A DNA stretch of 54,660 nucleotides from Nocardia vinacea NBRC 16497 (GTDB taxonomy: Bacteria; Actinomycetota; Actinomycetes; Mycobacteriales; Mycobacteriaceae): the NCBI RefSeq assembly GCF_000308835.1, contig NZ_BAGN01000409.1:1-54660 (forward strand), in the 5' to 3' direction. The notes beneath the pieces were generated by a model. That model had not been told where the DNA came from. It was given only the letters and a program-made list of their open reading frames with translations, and did not search any database. A program made the translations under genes and the position numbers. Of this stretch, positions 15,908 through 24,265 are shown in pieces. Position 1 is the stretch's first letter; each line of letters begins with the position of its first letter.

Positions 15908-17557
15908 TCATTGCCGTGGGGAGATGAGGTCGCGTGCGGCGAGGCGCTGCAGTTTGCCGCTGCTGGTGCGTGGAATGCTGCGTGGTGCAACGAGATACAC
16001 CTCGACAGCGGCGAGTCCGAGCTCGGTGGAGATGCGGCCGCGGATCTGATCGGCGAGTTCGTCTGCCGCCGCGCCGGTGCATTCGGATTCGGCGATCAGC
16101 GCGATGACATCCGCGCCGTCGGGGTCGGTTGCTGCGGTGCAGCGGCCCTTGTAGATGCCGTCGAGGTCACGCACGGCGGCCTCGACATCCTGGGCGTAGT
16201 AGTTGACGCCGCGCACGGTGATCATGTCCTTGCAGCGGCCGGTGACGAAGAGTTCACCATTGCGCTGGTAGCCGAGATCGCCTGTGCGCAGCCAACCTTC
16301 GGTATGCAGTCCGGTCACGCTCGACGGGTCGGCGGTCAGGTAACCGTCGGTCACCGCAGGGCCTTGGATGTGGATTTCACCGACCGCGCCGTCCGGAAGT
16401 TCCGTGCCGGTACCGAGATCCACGATCCGCAGTCGCAGATCGGCTACAGCGGAGCCGACACCGGCCACGGCGCGCGCGCCTGGAGTGTCGGACGAAACAA
16501 CCTGTGCCCGAGCATCTTCCGCGAGTGCCGTGCGGTCGACCCACTCGAACAGCGGCTTGCGCCCGAGCGGGGGGAAGGCCACGGCGAGGGTGGCCTCGGC
16601 CATGCCGTAGACCCCGAACATCGTCGATGGCGCGAAACCGGCGGGCGCGAAACGCTCGCAGAATGCCTCGACCACATCGCGGGAAATCGGTTCGGAACCG
16701 TTGAAGGCAATGCGCCAGCGCCGCAGGTCGTAGTCGGTGACCTCGTCCGCAGGGATGGCGTTGAGCAGCGCCTCGTAGCCGAAATTCGGCATGGCGGTGA
16801 TCGTGGTGCCGCTGGCCGCGAATTCCGCGAGCCAGCGGGCCGGATCCTTGACGAATGCCAGCGGCGACCAGACGTGCGCCGGAATTCCACGCAGGATCGC
16901 CGACAACGTGCCGAACAGGCCCATATCGTGGAACAGCGGCAGCCAGAACCCGCCCTGATCGGTCAGGTCGAGCTCGATGCCGGTGCGGATCGCGGCCAGC
17001 CCGCTGAGGGCGTTGTGATGGGTCAGGCGAACGCCTTTGGGGGTGGCGGTGCTGCCGGAGGTGAACTGCACGATGGCCAGGTCATCGGCGTTGATGGCGG
17101 GCAGCGGGGTGTTGTCCTCAGTGAATAGCGTTGCGGTGTCTACCAATTCGACGTTCACGGCGGTGTCGAGCAGCGCGGCCAGATCGGCGAACCGATGCGA
17201 TACCAGCACCGTACGCATCCCGGCGGCCGCCACAATCGTCGCGAGCTTCTGCGGATATCCGCTCATCTGCGCGGAACCGGCGGGCAGGGGCAGGGGTGTC
17301 GCGGCACCGCCGGCCGCCGCGACACCGAACAGCCCGATCAGGAATTCGGGTGCGTTCGGGCACAGGATGCCGATGGGCTCGCCCCGCTGTATTCCGCGCC
17401 GGACCAACGCTGCGGCAGCTCCGCGGGAGAGCCGGTCGAGTTCGGCGTAGGTCAGCGTTTCCGACACCGACCAAAATGTGGCGGCTACCTCGGGATGCTC
17501 GGCCGCGATCCGCGCCAGCCGGCCCGGCAGCGTTTCGACCGATTCCGCAGAATTCAT
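15908..17557 (-). CDS. Fatty acyl-AMP ligase-like adenylating enzyme
   Basis: The protein has 549 residues from the ATG at 17557; a GTG nine bases upstream is an alternative start. The ANL superfamily motifs are present: P-loop FTSGSTATPKGV at about residues 165-176, then FNGSEPI, FGVYGMAEATLAVAFPP, the aspartate of GWLRTGDLGY, and the C-terminal lysine in PRTSSGKLQR. The MAEATLAVAFPP stretch and the lineup of motifs resemble FAAL/FadD32-type enzymes that activate fatty acids as acyl-adenylates and pass them to an ACP rather than to CoA. It leads the operon whose third and later genes encode the thioesterase and ACP, so it likely loads the discrete ACP. The distinguishing FAAL insertion was not verified, so CoA-ligase activity is not excluded. 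Confidence 0.85.
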   Translation of the reverse strand: MNSAESVETLPGRLARIAAEHPEVAATFWSVSETLTYAELDRLSRGAAAALVRRGIQRGEPIGILCPNAPEFLIGLFGVAAAGGAATPLPLPAGSAQMSGYPQKLATIVAAAGMRTVLVSHRFADLAALLDTAVNVELVDTATLFTEDNTPLPAINADDLAIVQFTSGSTATPKGVRLTHHNALSGLAAIRTGIELDLTDQGGFWLPLFHDMGLFGTLSAILRGIPAHVWSPLAFVKDPARWLAEFAASGTTITAMPNFGYEALLNAIPADEVTDYDLRRWRIAFNGSEPISRDVVEAFCERFAPAGFAPSTMFGVYGMAEATLAVAFPPLGRKPLFEWVDRTALAEDARAQVVSSDTPGARAVAGVGSAVADLRLRIVDLGTGTELPDGAVGEIHIQGPAVTDGYLTADPSSVTGLHTEGWLRTGDLGYQRNGELFVTGRCKDMITVRGVNYYAQDVEAAVRDLDGIYKGRCTAATDPDGADVIALIAESECTGAAADELADQIRGRISTELGLAAVEVYLVAPRSIPRTSSGKLQRLAARDLISPRQ

Positions 17558-17782
17558 GTCTGCCACGACAACAGCGAATTGTGACAACGCCTTGAACGCA
17601 TTGTGAATTACGGCCTGCGATAAACATCCGCGATCATCCAATCGCGTTGCCCGATAAGGTATTCGGTCTATAGCGCGATAGGAACGGACAATCGTCGCCG
17701 TACCGCCGGCTGCGACGGCACCACGATGGACCGGAATTGTTTTCGCCCGGTGTCCATTTCGCATTCCATTCAGGAGTTGCCG
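17558..17782. promoter_or_regulatory. Divergent promoter region, ligase operon / P450 operon
   Basis: These 225 bp lie between the minus-strand ligase operon and the plus-strand P450 operon, so both promoters should be here. The A/T content is higher than in flanking genes. The ten-mer CATTGTGAAT occurs here (near 17600) and again just before the second ligase gene (near 24260). This could be a shared regulator site, for example for the LysR protein at 23245, or chance. The P450 gene has a CAGGAG ribosome-binding site at the right end. Confidence 0.45.
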
Positions 17783-19021
17783 GTGAGTTCCGACCATTCC
17801 GCGGTCGAGGAGTTGACCCCGGTTCAGCTGGCGGTCGTCGAGAGCGTCGCACCGCATATGCGACACAATCCGTATGACAGCTATGCGGTGCTGCGTGACG
17901 CGGGCCCCTTCGTGCCAGGACCGCACGATATGCACTTGGTGACCCGTCACCACGAGGCGCAGACGATCATGCAGGACCCGCGCTGGAGCCACGCCGAGGA
18001 ACCGCAACTGCTGCACGGCGACAGCGATGTCGAACTGCCCGGCTCATTCCTCTGGATGGAGCCGCCGGAGCACACTCGGCTGCGCGGACTGGTCAGCAAG
18101 GCATTCACCGCGCGCACCGTCAGCGGCATGCGGGGCAGGGCCGAACAGTTGGTCGACGATCTGCTGGCGAAGATGCTCGCCGCGGGCGAGGTCGATCTGC
18201 TGGATGCACTGGCCTATCCGCTGCCGCTCACCATGGTGTGTGAGCTGCTCGGTGTCCCGGCCGAGGCGCATGAGCACGTGCGTCAGATCTCGACCGGCAT
18301 CGCTCGCGGCCTCGATCCGGATCTGCTGCTCTCGCCCGCGGAATTGGCCGCACGCAGCGCGGCGGTGCACGCCTTCCTGGAGTTCTTCGGCGATCTGGTG
18401 GAGCAACGCCGCAAATCCCCACGCGACGACCTGATCACGGCGCTGGTGCAGGCCGATGACGCGGGCGCCCGGCTGACCCGCACCGAATTGCTCGGCACAC
18501 TGCTGATTCTCGTGGTCGCCGGGCACGAGACGACCGTCAACCTGATCGGCAACGGTGTGCTCGCGCTGATCCGCAATCCGGAGGAGTTCCAGCGGCTGCG
18601 CGAATTCCCGGAGCTGTGCGAATCCGCCGTCGACGAGGTGCTGCGCTACGACGCGCCGGTGCACCTCACCACTCGCACTGCGCACGACGTGATCACCGTT
18701 TCCGGGCGGACTTTCGCACCCGGTGACGCGGTGATCGTCCTGCTGGCCTCGGCCAACCGCGACACGCTCGCCTTCCCGGACGCCGACAAGTTCGATATCG
18801 CGCGATATGCCAGGGGTCGAAAGGCCGAGCGGCACTTATCTTTCGGCCTCGGCCTGCACTACTGCCTCGGTGCGCCGCTGGCCCGGCTGGAGATGCAGGT
18901 GGTGCTGCGCGCCATCGCCGATCGCGTCGGTGCCATGACACTGCTCGAGGAACCGCCGTATCGGCCGAATGTGGTCGTGCGCGGCATGTCCGAACTTCAT
19001 GTGCGGCTGGAGGGCCGATGA
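17783..19021 (+). CDS. Cytochrome P450
   Basis: The protein has 412 residues from a GTG at 17783 with a CAGGAG site upstream. Canonical motifs are complete: I-helix AGHETT, K-helix ExxR (DEVLRYDAPVH), and haem loop FGLGLHYCLGAPLARLE with C361 as ligand. It resembles bacterial class I P450s that hydroxylate or epoxidise polyketide and fatty-acid scaffolds using ferredoxin electrons. No ferredoxin gene is seen nearby. Its stop overlaps the start of a second P450 gene (ATGA), so the two are translated together. The likely role is oxidative tailoring of the product of the lipid synthase. Confidence 0.92.
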   Translation: MSSDHSAVEELTPVQLAVVESVAPHMRHNPYDSYAVLRDAGPFVPGPHDMHLVTRHHEAQTIMQDPRWSHAEEPQLLHGDSDVELPGSFLWMEPPEHTRLRGLVSKAFTARTVSGMRGRAEQLVDDLLAKMLAAGEVDLLDALAYPLPLTMVCELLGVPAEAHEHVRQISTGIARGLDPDLLLSPAELAARSAAVHAFLEFFGDLVEQRRKSPRDDLITALVQADDAGARLTRTELLGTLLILVVAGHETTVNLIGNGVLALIRNPEEFQRLREFPELCESAVDEVLRYDAPVHLTTRTAHDVITVSGRTFAPGDAVIVLLASANRDTLAFPDADKFDIARYARGRKAERHLSFGLGLHYCLGAPLARLEMQVVLRAIADRVGAMTLLEEPPYRPNVVVRGMSELHVRLEGR

Positions 19022-20229
19022 ACACAGCAATTCCGATTACGTTCGATGCCTTCGATCCCAGCGAGCGGGCGGACCCGTATCCGGCATACCGTCGGGTGCG
19101 CGATGCCGCCGCACTGTTCCCGTACGAATTCGGGGATGTGCCGGTCACTTTGATCACCCGCTACGAGGAATGCGCCGCCATCCTGACCGGCCCGGACTGG
19201 GGTCACGGCTATGCCGCCGGAATCAGCCCGTTCCGCGACACCACCGCCGCGATTCCGGGGTCCTTCGTCCGAATGGATCCGCCGGAACACGGCCGCTACC
19301 GGAAGCTGGTCGCTAAGGCGTTCACGCCGCGGCTGATGGCGGAGATGGTTCCGGTCGCCGGTCAGGTTGTCAGCGACCTGGTCGACGCGGCGGTGCGTCG
19401 TGGCGAGCTGGATGTGCTCGACGATCTCGCTGTTCCCCTCGCGGTGGCGATGGTACCGGTCCGGCTGCTCGGTGCGGATCCGGCCGATGGCGCACTGTTC
19501 CGCGAGTGGCAGCTGGCGATCGCGCGGGGCAGTGATCCGGATTCGCTGCTCGGCCCGGACGAGGTGGCCGCACGCGGCACCGCGGCAATGGAGTGCATGG
19601 GCTACTTCACCCGGCTGATCCAGCGGAAGAAGGCGAATCCGACACCGGATCTGTTGAGCACGCTGGTGGCCGCCAGCGGTGAGCAGTTGACCGAGCCCGA
19701 GGTGATCGGGATCGCGCTGCTTACGCTGGTCGCGGGCATGGAGACCTCGATCAACCTGATCGGCAACGGCATGCTGGCACTGCTGCGCAATCCGGCTCAG
19801 CTGCAGCTGCTTCGGGATAATCCGGAGTTGATCGGTCCGTCGCTGGACGAGATGCTGCGCTACGACGCCCCGACCCAGTTCACCATCCGAGTCGCCTTGG
19901 CCGACACCACCGTCGGTGAGCACGAATTCCGTCGCGGCGACGGCGTGGTCGTACTCACCGCCTCGGCCAGCCGGGACGATCGGGTATACCCGGACGCGGA
20001 TACCTTCGATGTCACTCGCTACGCCGGAAACCGACCGGCGCGCAAGCATCTCGGCTTCAGCCTCGGCATCCACTATTGCGTCGGTGCGCCGCTTGCGCGA
20101 ATCGAGGCGGAGGCCGCCCTCGGCGCCCTGCTCGACCGGGCCCCGAAACTCGAACTCGCCACCGACACCGTCGAATACCGGCCCAGCCTGATCCACCGCG
20201 GCATTGTGTCCTTGCCGGTGTCGCTGTGA
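19018..20229 (+). CDS. Cytochrome P450
   Basis: The protein has 403 residues. The I-helix reads AGMETS, where Ser replaces the second Thr of the usual AG-ETT. The K-helix has DEMLRYDAPTQ with ExxR intact. The haem loop is GFSLGIHYCVGAPLARIE with C354. It is related to the preceding P450 but well diverged, so the pair probably act at different sites. It overlaps the P450 upstream by four bases, and its stop overlaps the GTG of a tiny ORF (20226-20300). Electron partners are not encoded in the cluster. Substrate unknown; an acyl or polyene chain is the natural guess from context. Confidence 0.92.
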   Translation: MNTAIPITFDAFDPSERADPYPAYRRVRDAAALFPYEFGDVPVTLITRYEECAAILTGPDWGHGYAAGISPFRDTTAAIPGSFVRMDPPEHGRYRKLVAKAFTPRLMAEMVPVAGQVVSDLVDAAVRRGELDVLDDLAVPLAVAMVPVRLLGADPADGALFREWQLAIARGSDPDSLLGPDEVAARGTAAMECMGYFTRLIQRKKANPTPDLLSTLVAASGEQLTEPEVIGIALLTLVAGMETSINLIGNGMLALLRNPAQLQLLRDNPELIGPSLDEMLRYDAPTQFTIRVALADTTVGEHEFRRGDGVVVLTASASRDDRVYPDADTFDVTRYAGNRPARKHLGFSLGIHYCVGAPLARIEAEAALGALLDRAPKLELATDTVEYRPSLIHRGIVSLPVSL

Positions 20230-20300
20230 GCACGCGAACCACGACCACAGCCGAGCTCTCGCTCGTGCCGGAGCTGAGCGCCGGCGAGGCGCAGTCATGA
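20226..20300 (+). CDS. Possible 24-codon coupling ORF between P450 and FAD genes
   Basis: A GTG in the stop of the P450 (GTGA) opens a 24-residue frame rich in Thr, Glu and Ala whose TGA overlaps the ATG of the FAD oxidoreductase (ATGA). It exactly bridges the gap between the two genes. It may serve translational coupling rather than make a functional peptide. The exact fit at both ends is suggestive, but a short open frame can arise by chance. Confidence 0.3.
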   Translation: MSTRTTTTAELSLVPELSAGEAQS

Positions 20301-21649
20301 ACGAGCGGCGGCACGCGGTAGTGCTCGGCGCGGGCATTGCGGGGCTGCTCGCGGCGCGGGTGCTTTCCGAGCACTACACCCGGGTCACCATTTTCGAGCG
20401 CGACATGGTGGCCGGTACCGCCATGCGACGCGGCGTACCACAGGCACGGCACCTGCACGGACTCCTGGATCGTGGCCGCACCATTATCGAACAGCTGTAT
20501 CCGGGTTTCACCTCCGAAATGGCCGATCGGGGCGCGACCACTGCGGAGGCATTGGTCGGAACCCGTTGGTACGTCGGCGGATTGCGGGTCGCGCCCACTT
20601 CGACCGGGCTCACCTCGGTGATGGCGACCAGGCCGCTATTGGAAGAGGTACTGCGGCAACGAACACTCGCCGTGCCCGGCGTGCGCCTGTGTGAGGGCAT
20701 GGCGCGCGGCCTCATAGGCGATGCCGCACGGGTGCGTGCGGTGTCGGTCTCCGGCGGATACGGCGCAGAGGCACACGCCACGGACCTCATCGTCGACGCG
20801 ACCGGACGCGGCTCCCGCGCGAGCGTATGGCTGGCTGCCCTCGGCGCGCGGATACCCCTGGAGGAGCGCCTCGAGGTCGATCTCGGCTACGCCTCCCGAC
20901 TCTTCCGCTGGCGGCCCGGACAATTGGGCGGCCACTCCTCGGTGATCATCTCCACCGGCCCGAATGGCCGTGGTGGCGGTGCGATTCGGGTCGAGGGCGA
21001 CCGGTGGCACATCACGCTGGCCGGAATGCTCGGCGACCATCCACCGACCGATCCGGACGGCTTCGCCGAATTCGCCGCCACCATTGCGGCACCCGATATC
21101 CACGAACTCATCACCAGCTCCGAACCGCTCGAGGATGCCGTGCCGCACCGGTTCCGATCCCCGGTGCGCCGCCGCTTCGAGCGGCTTTCCGCTGTGCCGC
21201 GGGGGTTTCTGGTACTCGGCGACGCACTGTGCAGCTTCAATCCGCTGTACGCGCAGGGCATGGCCGTGGCCGCACAGCAGGCCCTCGTCCTGCGCGACTG
21301 TCTGCGTGCCGGCGACGAGGCCGCGCTACCTGCCCGGTTCTACTCCGCCGCGGGCAAAGTCGTCGATGTGGCGTGGCAGCTCGCCGCCGGTGCCGATCTC
21401 AGCCACCCGGGCGTCATCGGCCCGCGCACGACGCGCACGCGCCTCACCAATGCCTATGTCGCCCGAGTGCACCGCGCCGCACATGTCGATCCGCATGTCG
21501 CGCGGACCTTTCTACGTGTCGCAAATCTCGTCGAACCACCCGCGGCACTTCTGCATCCACTGATCGCTGGTCGAATCCTGCTGCGCGGCAACACAAAACC
21601 AGCCGTAACAGCCGAACGCACACCGATCCTCATCGAACCGACGAGGTGA
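20297..21649 (+). CDS. FAD-dependent monooxygenase/oxidoreductase
   Basis: This 450-residue flavoprotein has an N-terminal Rossmann motif VVLGAGIAGLLAARVLSEHY, an acidic end of strand 2 (IFERD) and the C-terminal GDALCSFNPLYAQGM motif, which binds the FAD ribityl/phosphate part in the p-hydroxybenzoate hydroxylase fold. The middle region carries a DATGRGSR segment. It is probably a flavin monooxygenase or dehydrogenase acting on the cluster product, for example in epoxidation, ring closure or hydroxylation. The start at 20297 is preceded only by the small bridging ORF. It forms one operon with the two P450s, and the next P450 starts 92 bp later. Confidence 0.87.
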   Translation: MNERRHAVVLGAGIAGLLAARVLSEHYTRVTIFERDMVAGTAMRRGVPQARHLHGLLDRGRTIIEQLYPGFTSEMADRGATTAEALVGTRWYVGGLRVAPTSTGLTSVMATRPLLEEVLRQRTLAVPGVRLCEGMARGLIGDAARVRAVSVSGGYGAEAHATDLIVDATGRGSRASVWLAALGARIPLEERLEVDLGYASRLFRWRPGQLGGHSSVIISTGPNGRGGGAIRVEGDRWHITLAGMLGDHPPTDPDGFAEFAATIAAPDIHELITSSEPLEDAVPHRFRSPVRRRFERLSAVPRGFLVLGDALCSFNPLYAQGMAVAAQQALVLRDCLRAGDEAALPARFYSAAGKVVDVAWQLAAGADLSHPGVIGPRTTRTRLTNAYVARVHRAAHVDPHVARTFLRVANLVEPPAALLHPLIAGRILLRGNTKPAVTAERTPILIEPTR

Positions 21650-21741
21650 CGGGTCCGCAATGTCGCGGCCCCGCACCGCCACAGTCCGACCGGCCGCACC
21701 GCCCGTTCGGCGGTGCACCGCACAGAAGGGACCACCCCGAC

Positions 21742-23004
21742 ATGTCGCATGCGAATACGGCGGTGGCGGACCAGGATTCCGCCATCCAGACCGCCATAGC
21801 TCACTTATTCGGCCCGGAAGGCAGATCCGACCCCTACACACCCGCACGCGTCCTGCGCGAAGCGGGCCCGCTGCATCAGACCCCACTCGGGCACCACCTG
21901 CTGACCCGCTACGAGGACTGCACGGCCGTGCTGTCGACCACCGCGTGGAGTCATGCGGAAGAGGCCGCGATGATGCATCCCACCGTGTCACCGGATGATG
22001 CACCCGAGGAACTGCCCACTTCGTTTCTCTGGATGGAGCCGCCGGACCACACCCGGCTGCGCAATCTGGTGACCAAGGGCTTCACCCCGCGCATGGTGAC
22101 ACGGCTGCGCCCGCGCATCGAGCAGCTCACCGCGGAGCTCGTCGACAATGCGCTGGCTGCGGGCGAATTCGATCTCGTCGAGATGATCGCCTACCCGCTG
22201 CCGCTGATCATCGCCTGCGAGTTGATCGGCGTGCCGCCGGAGGCCTATGCGCAAGTGCACCAGTGGTCCCAGGACCTGGCGCGCGGCTTCGATCACGACT
22301 ACACGCTGCCCGAGGAGGCGCTGAAGGCCCGCAGCGCCGGTTCGCGTGGCTTCATGGGTTACTTCCGTGAGTTGCTGAACGAGCGGCGTCACGATCCGAA
22401 GGACGACTTGCTGAGCGTGTTGTCGCAGGTCGAGGACCGCGGCGATGTACTCACCGAACAGGAACTACTGGCCACCTGCATCACCACCTTCGTCGCCGGG
22501 CACGAGACCACCGCCAATCTGATCGGCACCGGCATGCTGCAGTTGATGCGCAATCCGGGCGAAATCGCGGCCCTGCGCGCACGTCCCGAGCTGACCGCAT
22601 CCGCACCCGACGAACTGCTGCGGCTGGAGCCGTCGGTGCAGATCACCACCCGTGCCGCCACTCGGCCGATCACCGTCGCGGGCCACGAGTTCGAAACCGG
22701 CGAAGGGGTTGTGGTGCTGATCAATTCGGCCAACCGCGACGATGCCGTCTTCGCCGATCCGGACCGGGTCGACGTCGCCAGGTATTCCGATCCGATGCGT
22801 CCGGCCAAGAAGCACCTCGGCTTCAGTCTCGGCATCCACTACTGCCTCGGCGCACCCCTGGCACTGCTGGAGATGGAGGTGCTGCTCGACGTGCTGTTGC
22901 GGAAAGTGCGTGATATCGAACTGCTTTCGGACGAACCGCCATATAAGCCGAATGTGGTCATTCGCGGGCTGGAAGCCTTGCCGACGCGGTTCACCGCCAA
23001 GTGA
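21742..23004 (+). CDS. Cytochrome P450
   Basis: The protein has 420 residues from the ATG at 21742; AGAAGGGA lies about 12 nt upstream, a rather distant ribosome-binding site. Motifs are intact: I-helix AGHETT, K-helix DELLRLEPSVQ, and haem loop GFSLGIHYCLGAPLALLE with C368. It shares with the 17783 P450 the SFLWMEPP-HTRLR segment, so those two are closest to each other. A strong hairpin follows its stop, closing this P450/FAD operon. It probably performs a further oxidation in the same pathway. In total the region from 9849 to 23004 holds four P450 genes. Confidence 0.92.
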   Translation: MSHANTAVADQDSAIQTAIAHLFGPEGRSDPYTPARVLREAGPLHQTPLGHHLLTRYEDCTAVLSTTAWSHAEEAAMMHPTVSPDDAPEELPTSFLWMEPPDHTRLRNLVTKGFTPRMVTRLRPRIEQLTAELVDNALAAGEFDLVEMIAYPLPLIIACELIGVPPEAYAQVHQWSQDLARGFDHDYTLPEEALKARSAGSRGFMGYFRELLNERRHDPKDDLLSVLSQVEDRGDVLTEQELLATCITTFVAGHETTANLIGTGMLQLMRNPGEIAALRARPELTASAPDELLRLEPSVQITTRAATRPITVAGHEFETGEGVVVLINSANRDDAVFADPDRVDVARYSDPMRPAKKHLGFSLGIHYCLGAPLALLEMEVLLDVLLRKVRDIELLSDEPPYKPNVVIRGLEALPTRFTAK

Positions 23005-23011
23005 GTTGCGC

Positions 23012-23043
23012 TCGGACCCGGTGTGATAGCGCGCCGGGTCCGA
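23012..23043 (+). terminator. Hairpin terminator after P450 operon
   Basis: A perfect 10-bp stem, TCGGACCCGG (23012-23021) with CCGGGTCCGA (23034-23043), surrounds a 12-nt loop, 7 bp after the P450 stop. There is no clear T-run, as is common for actinobacterial terminators. Confidence 0.7.
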
Positions 23044-23099
23044 ACGTGAGGTATTCGCTATTGCCTCGGCCTGTCGTTTCGGGGATGCTAGATGGTCGC

Positions 23100-23218
23100 G
23101 GCTCCGCTATAGCACATCTGCGAAACGTTCCGTGGTCAGTTCACCCGGCAGCAACGGTCTCGGCAATAGCCGTCCGACCGCGGTTCATCCTCGGTTATCT
23201 GGCTCCGCTAACGTTTCG
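23100..23218. promoter_or_regulatory. Paired direct and inverted repeats upstream of LysR gene
   Basis: GGCTCCGCTA occurs at 23100-23109 and again at 23201-23210, 101 bp apart. CGAAACGTT at 23121-23129 faces its complement AACGTTTCG at 23210-23218. The set lies just upstream of the LysR start at 23245, and the right elements end 27 bp before it. Two spaced sites are compatible with looping by a LysR-type tetramer or autoregulation, but the real binding site is unknown. Confidence 0.4.
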
Positions 23219-23244
23219 GATACGCGGAATAAGGAGCCGGTGGT

Positions 23245-24177
23245 ATGGAGTTCCGACATCTGGTCTCATTCATCACTATTGCCGAAGAGCTGCATTTCGG
23301 CCGCGCAGCGCAGCGCTTGCATCTCACGCAGCCCAGTCTCAGTGCCCAGCTGCAGAAGCTGGAGAAATCACTCGGTGTGCAACTGGTCGCACGTAACTCC
23401 CACGAGGTCAAATTGACCCCGGCGGGCCGAGAATTCGAGAGTCAAGCCCGCATCATCGTGGCCCAGATGGATCGGGCCGCCCAGGTCGCCAAGGCGACCG
23501 CCGAGGGGCGCGCGGGCACCCTCAATATCGGTTACAACCTTCCGGCCAGCAGACATGTGCTGCCGGATGCGCTCACCGGAATGACCGAACGACATCCCGA
23601 TATCGTGGTGTCACTGTGGGAAAAGCGCACCGGCCCGCAGTTGGCGGCGCTGGCCGACGGCTCGCTCGACGTAGCGCTGGTCTACGGCCACCCGAGCACC
23701 TCGGACTTCTCGTATCGCCGGTTGCTGCACCGGGTTCCGCTGGTGGCGGTGGTCGGGCGCAGGCACCGCTGGGCCGACCGGCCCGGCGTGCCCTTCGCCG
23801 AATTGGCGGGGCAGGAGTGTGTGCTGTTCGCCCGCGAACAGTGTCCGGCCATGTACGACTCCATCTTCCGCGCGGCCGCGGACACCAGGATCAGCCTGGC
23901 GGTCGCGCATACCGCGGACGATCCCGGTGCGACCGCGCATATGGTTTCGGTGCGTCCGTTCGTCGGATTCGCCTCGCTACCGCGCGCGATCTCGATGGGT
24001 ATGGGGGCGCCGGGCAGTAGCTCGGTGGCGGTCAAACTGTTCGATCCGGTGCCGACATTGGATTTGTACGCGGTGTGGCGTACGGACGAGTCGAATCCGG
24101 CGGTTTCGTTTTTCCTGGAGTGCATCGATTCCCCCGAACCGGCACGTATAGATATTGCCCGTGCGCTATCGGCCTGA
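23245..24177 (+). CDS. LysR-family transcriptional regulator
   Basis: The 310-residue protein has an N-terminal winged helix-turn-helix: MEFRHLVSFITIAEELHFGR, then the recognition region LHLTQPSLSAQLQKLEKSLG and RNSHEVKLTPAGREF. Residues 90-300 form the type 2 periplasmic-binding-like effector domain (TLNIGYNLPASRH, DVALVYGH). The ATG at 23245 has an AAGGAG site. It is placed between two blocks of biosynthetic genes and 88 bp before a ligase gene, so it may be the pathway-specific regulator of the lipid cluster. LysR proteins bind T-N11-A sites; candidate repeats lie upstream at 23100-23218. Confidence 0.92.
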   Translation: MEFRHLVSFITIAEELHFGRAAQRLHLTQPSLSAQLQKLEKSLGVQLVARNSHEVKLTPAGREFESQARIIVAQMDRAAQVAKATAEGRAGTLNIGYNLPASRHVLPDALTGMTERHPDIVVSLWEKRTGPQLAALADGSLDVALVYGHPSTSDFSYRRLLHRVPLVAVVGRRHRWADRPGVPFAELAGQECVLFAREQCPAMYDSIFRAAADTRISLAVAHTADDPGATAHMVSVRPFVGFASLPRAISMGMGAPGSSSVAVKLFDPVPTLDLYAVWRTDESNPAVSFFLECIDSPEPARIDIARALSA

Positions 24178-24209
24178 GTCCTTCGATAGGCCATGACATT
24201 CGCGCGGTA

Positions 24210-24234
24210 GGAACCTCTGTATCGGCGGGGACGT
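24210..24234 (+). promoter_or_regulatory. Candidate ECF-sigma-type promoter for ligase gene
   Basis: GGAAC at 24210-24214 is followed after 17 bp by CGT at 24232-24234, resembling the GGAAC/CGT pattern of extracytoplasmic-function sigma promoters. It ends 31 bp before the GTG of the ligase gene. It was found by eye only; chance is possible. Confidence 0.25.
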
Positions 24235-24265
24235 AATTCGTTGCCGCCGACCAGAATTCGACATT

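Noticed and set aside
14849..17128. 759-codon plus-strand ORF through the minus-strand operon
   Set aside because: It lies antisense to the ligase, diiron and thioesterase genes, which have clear motifs and overlapping starts and stops; the plus frame is a GC-driven shadow.
15908..18016. Longer 702-residue reading of the acyl-AMP ligase
   Set aside because: The upstream extension crosses the divergent promoter region and the first codons of the opposite P450 gene and has no ligase-like sequence before the ATG at 17557.
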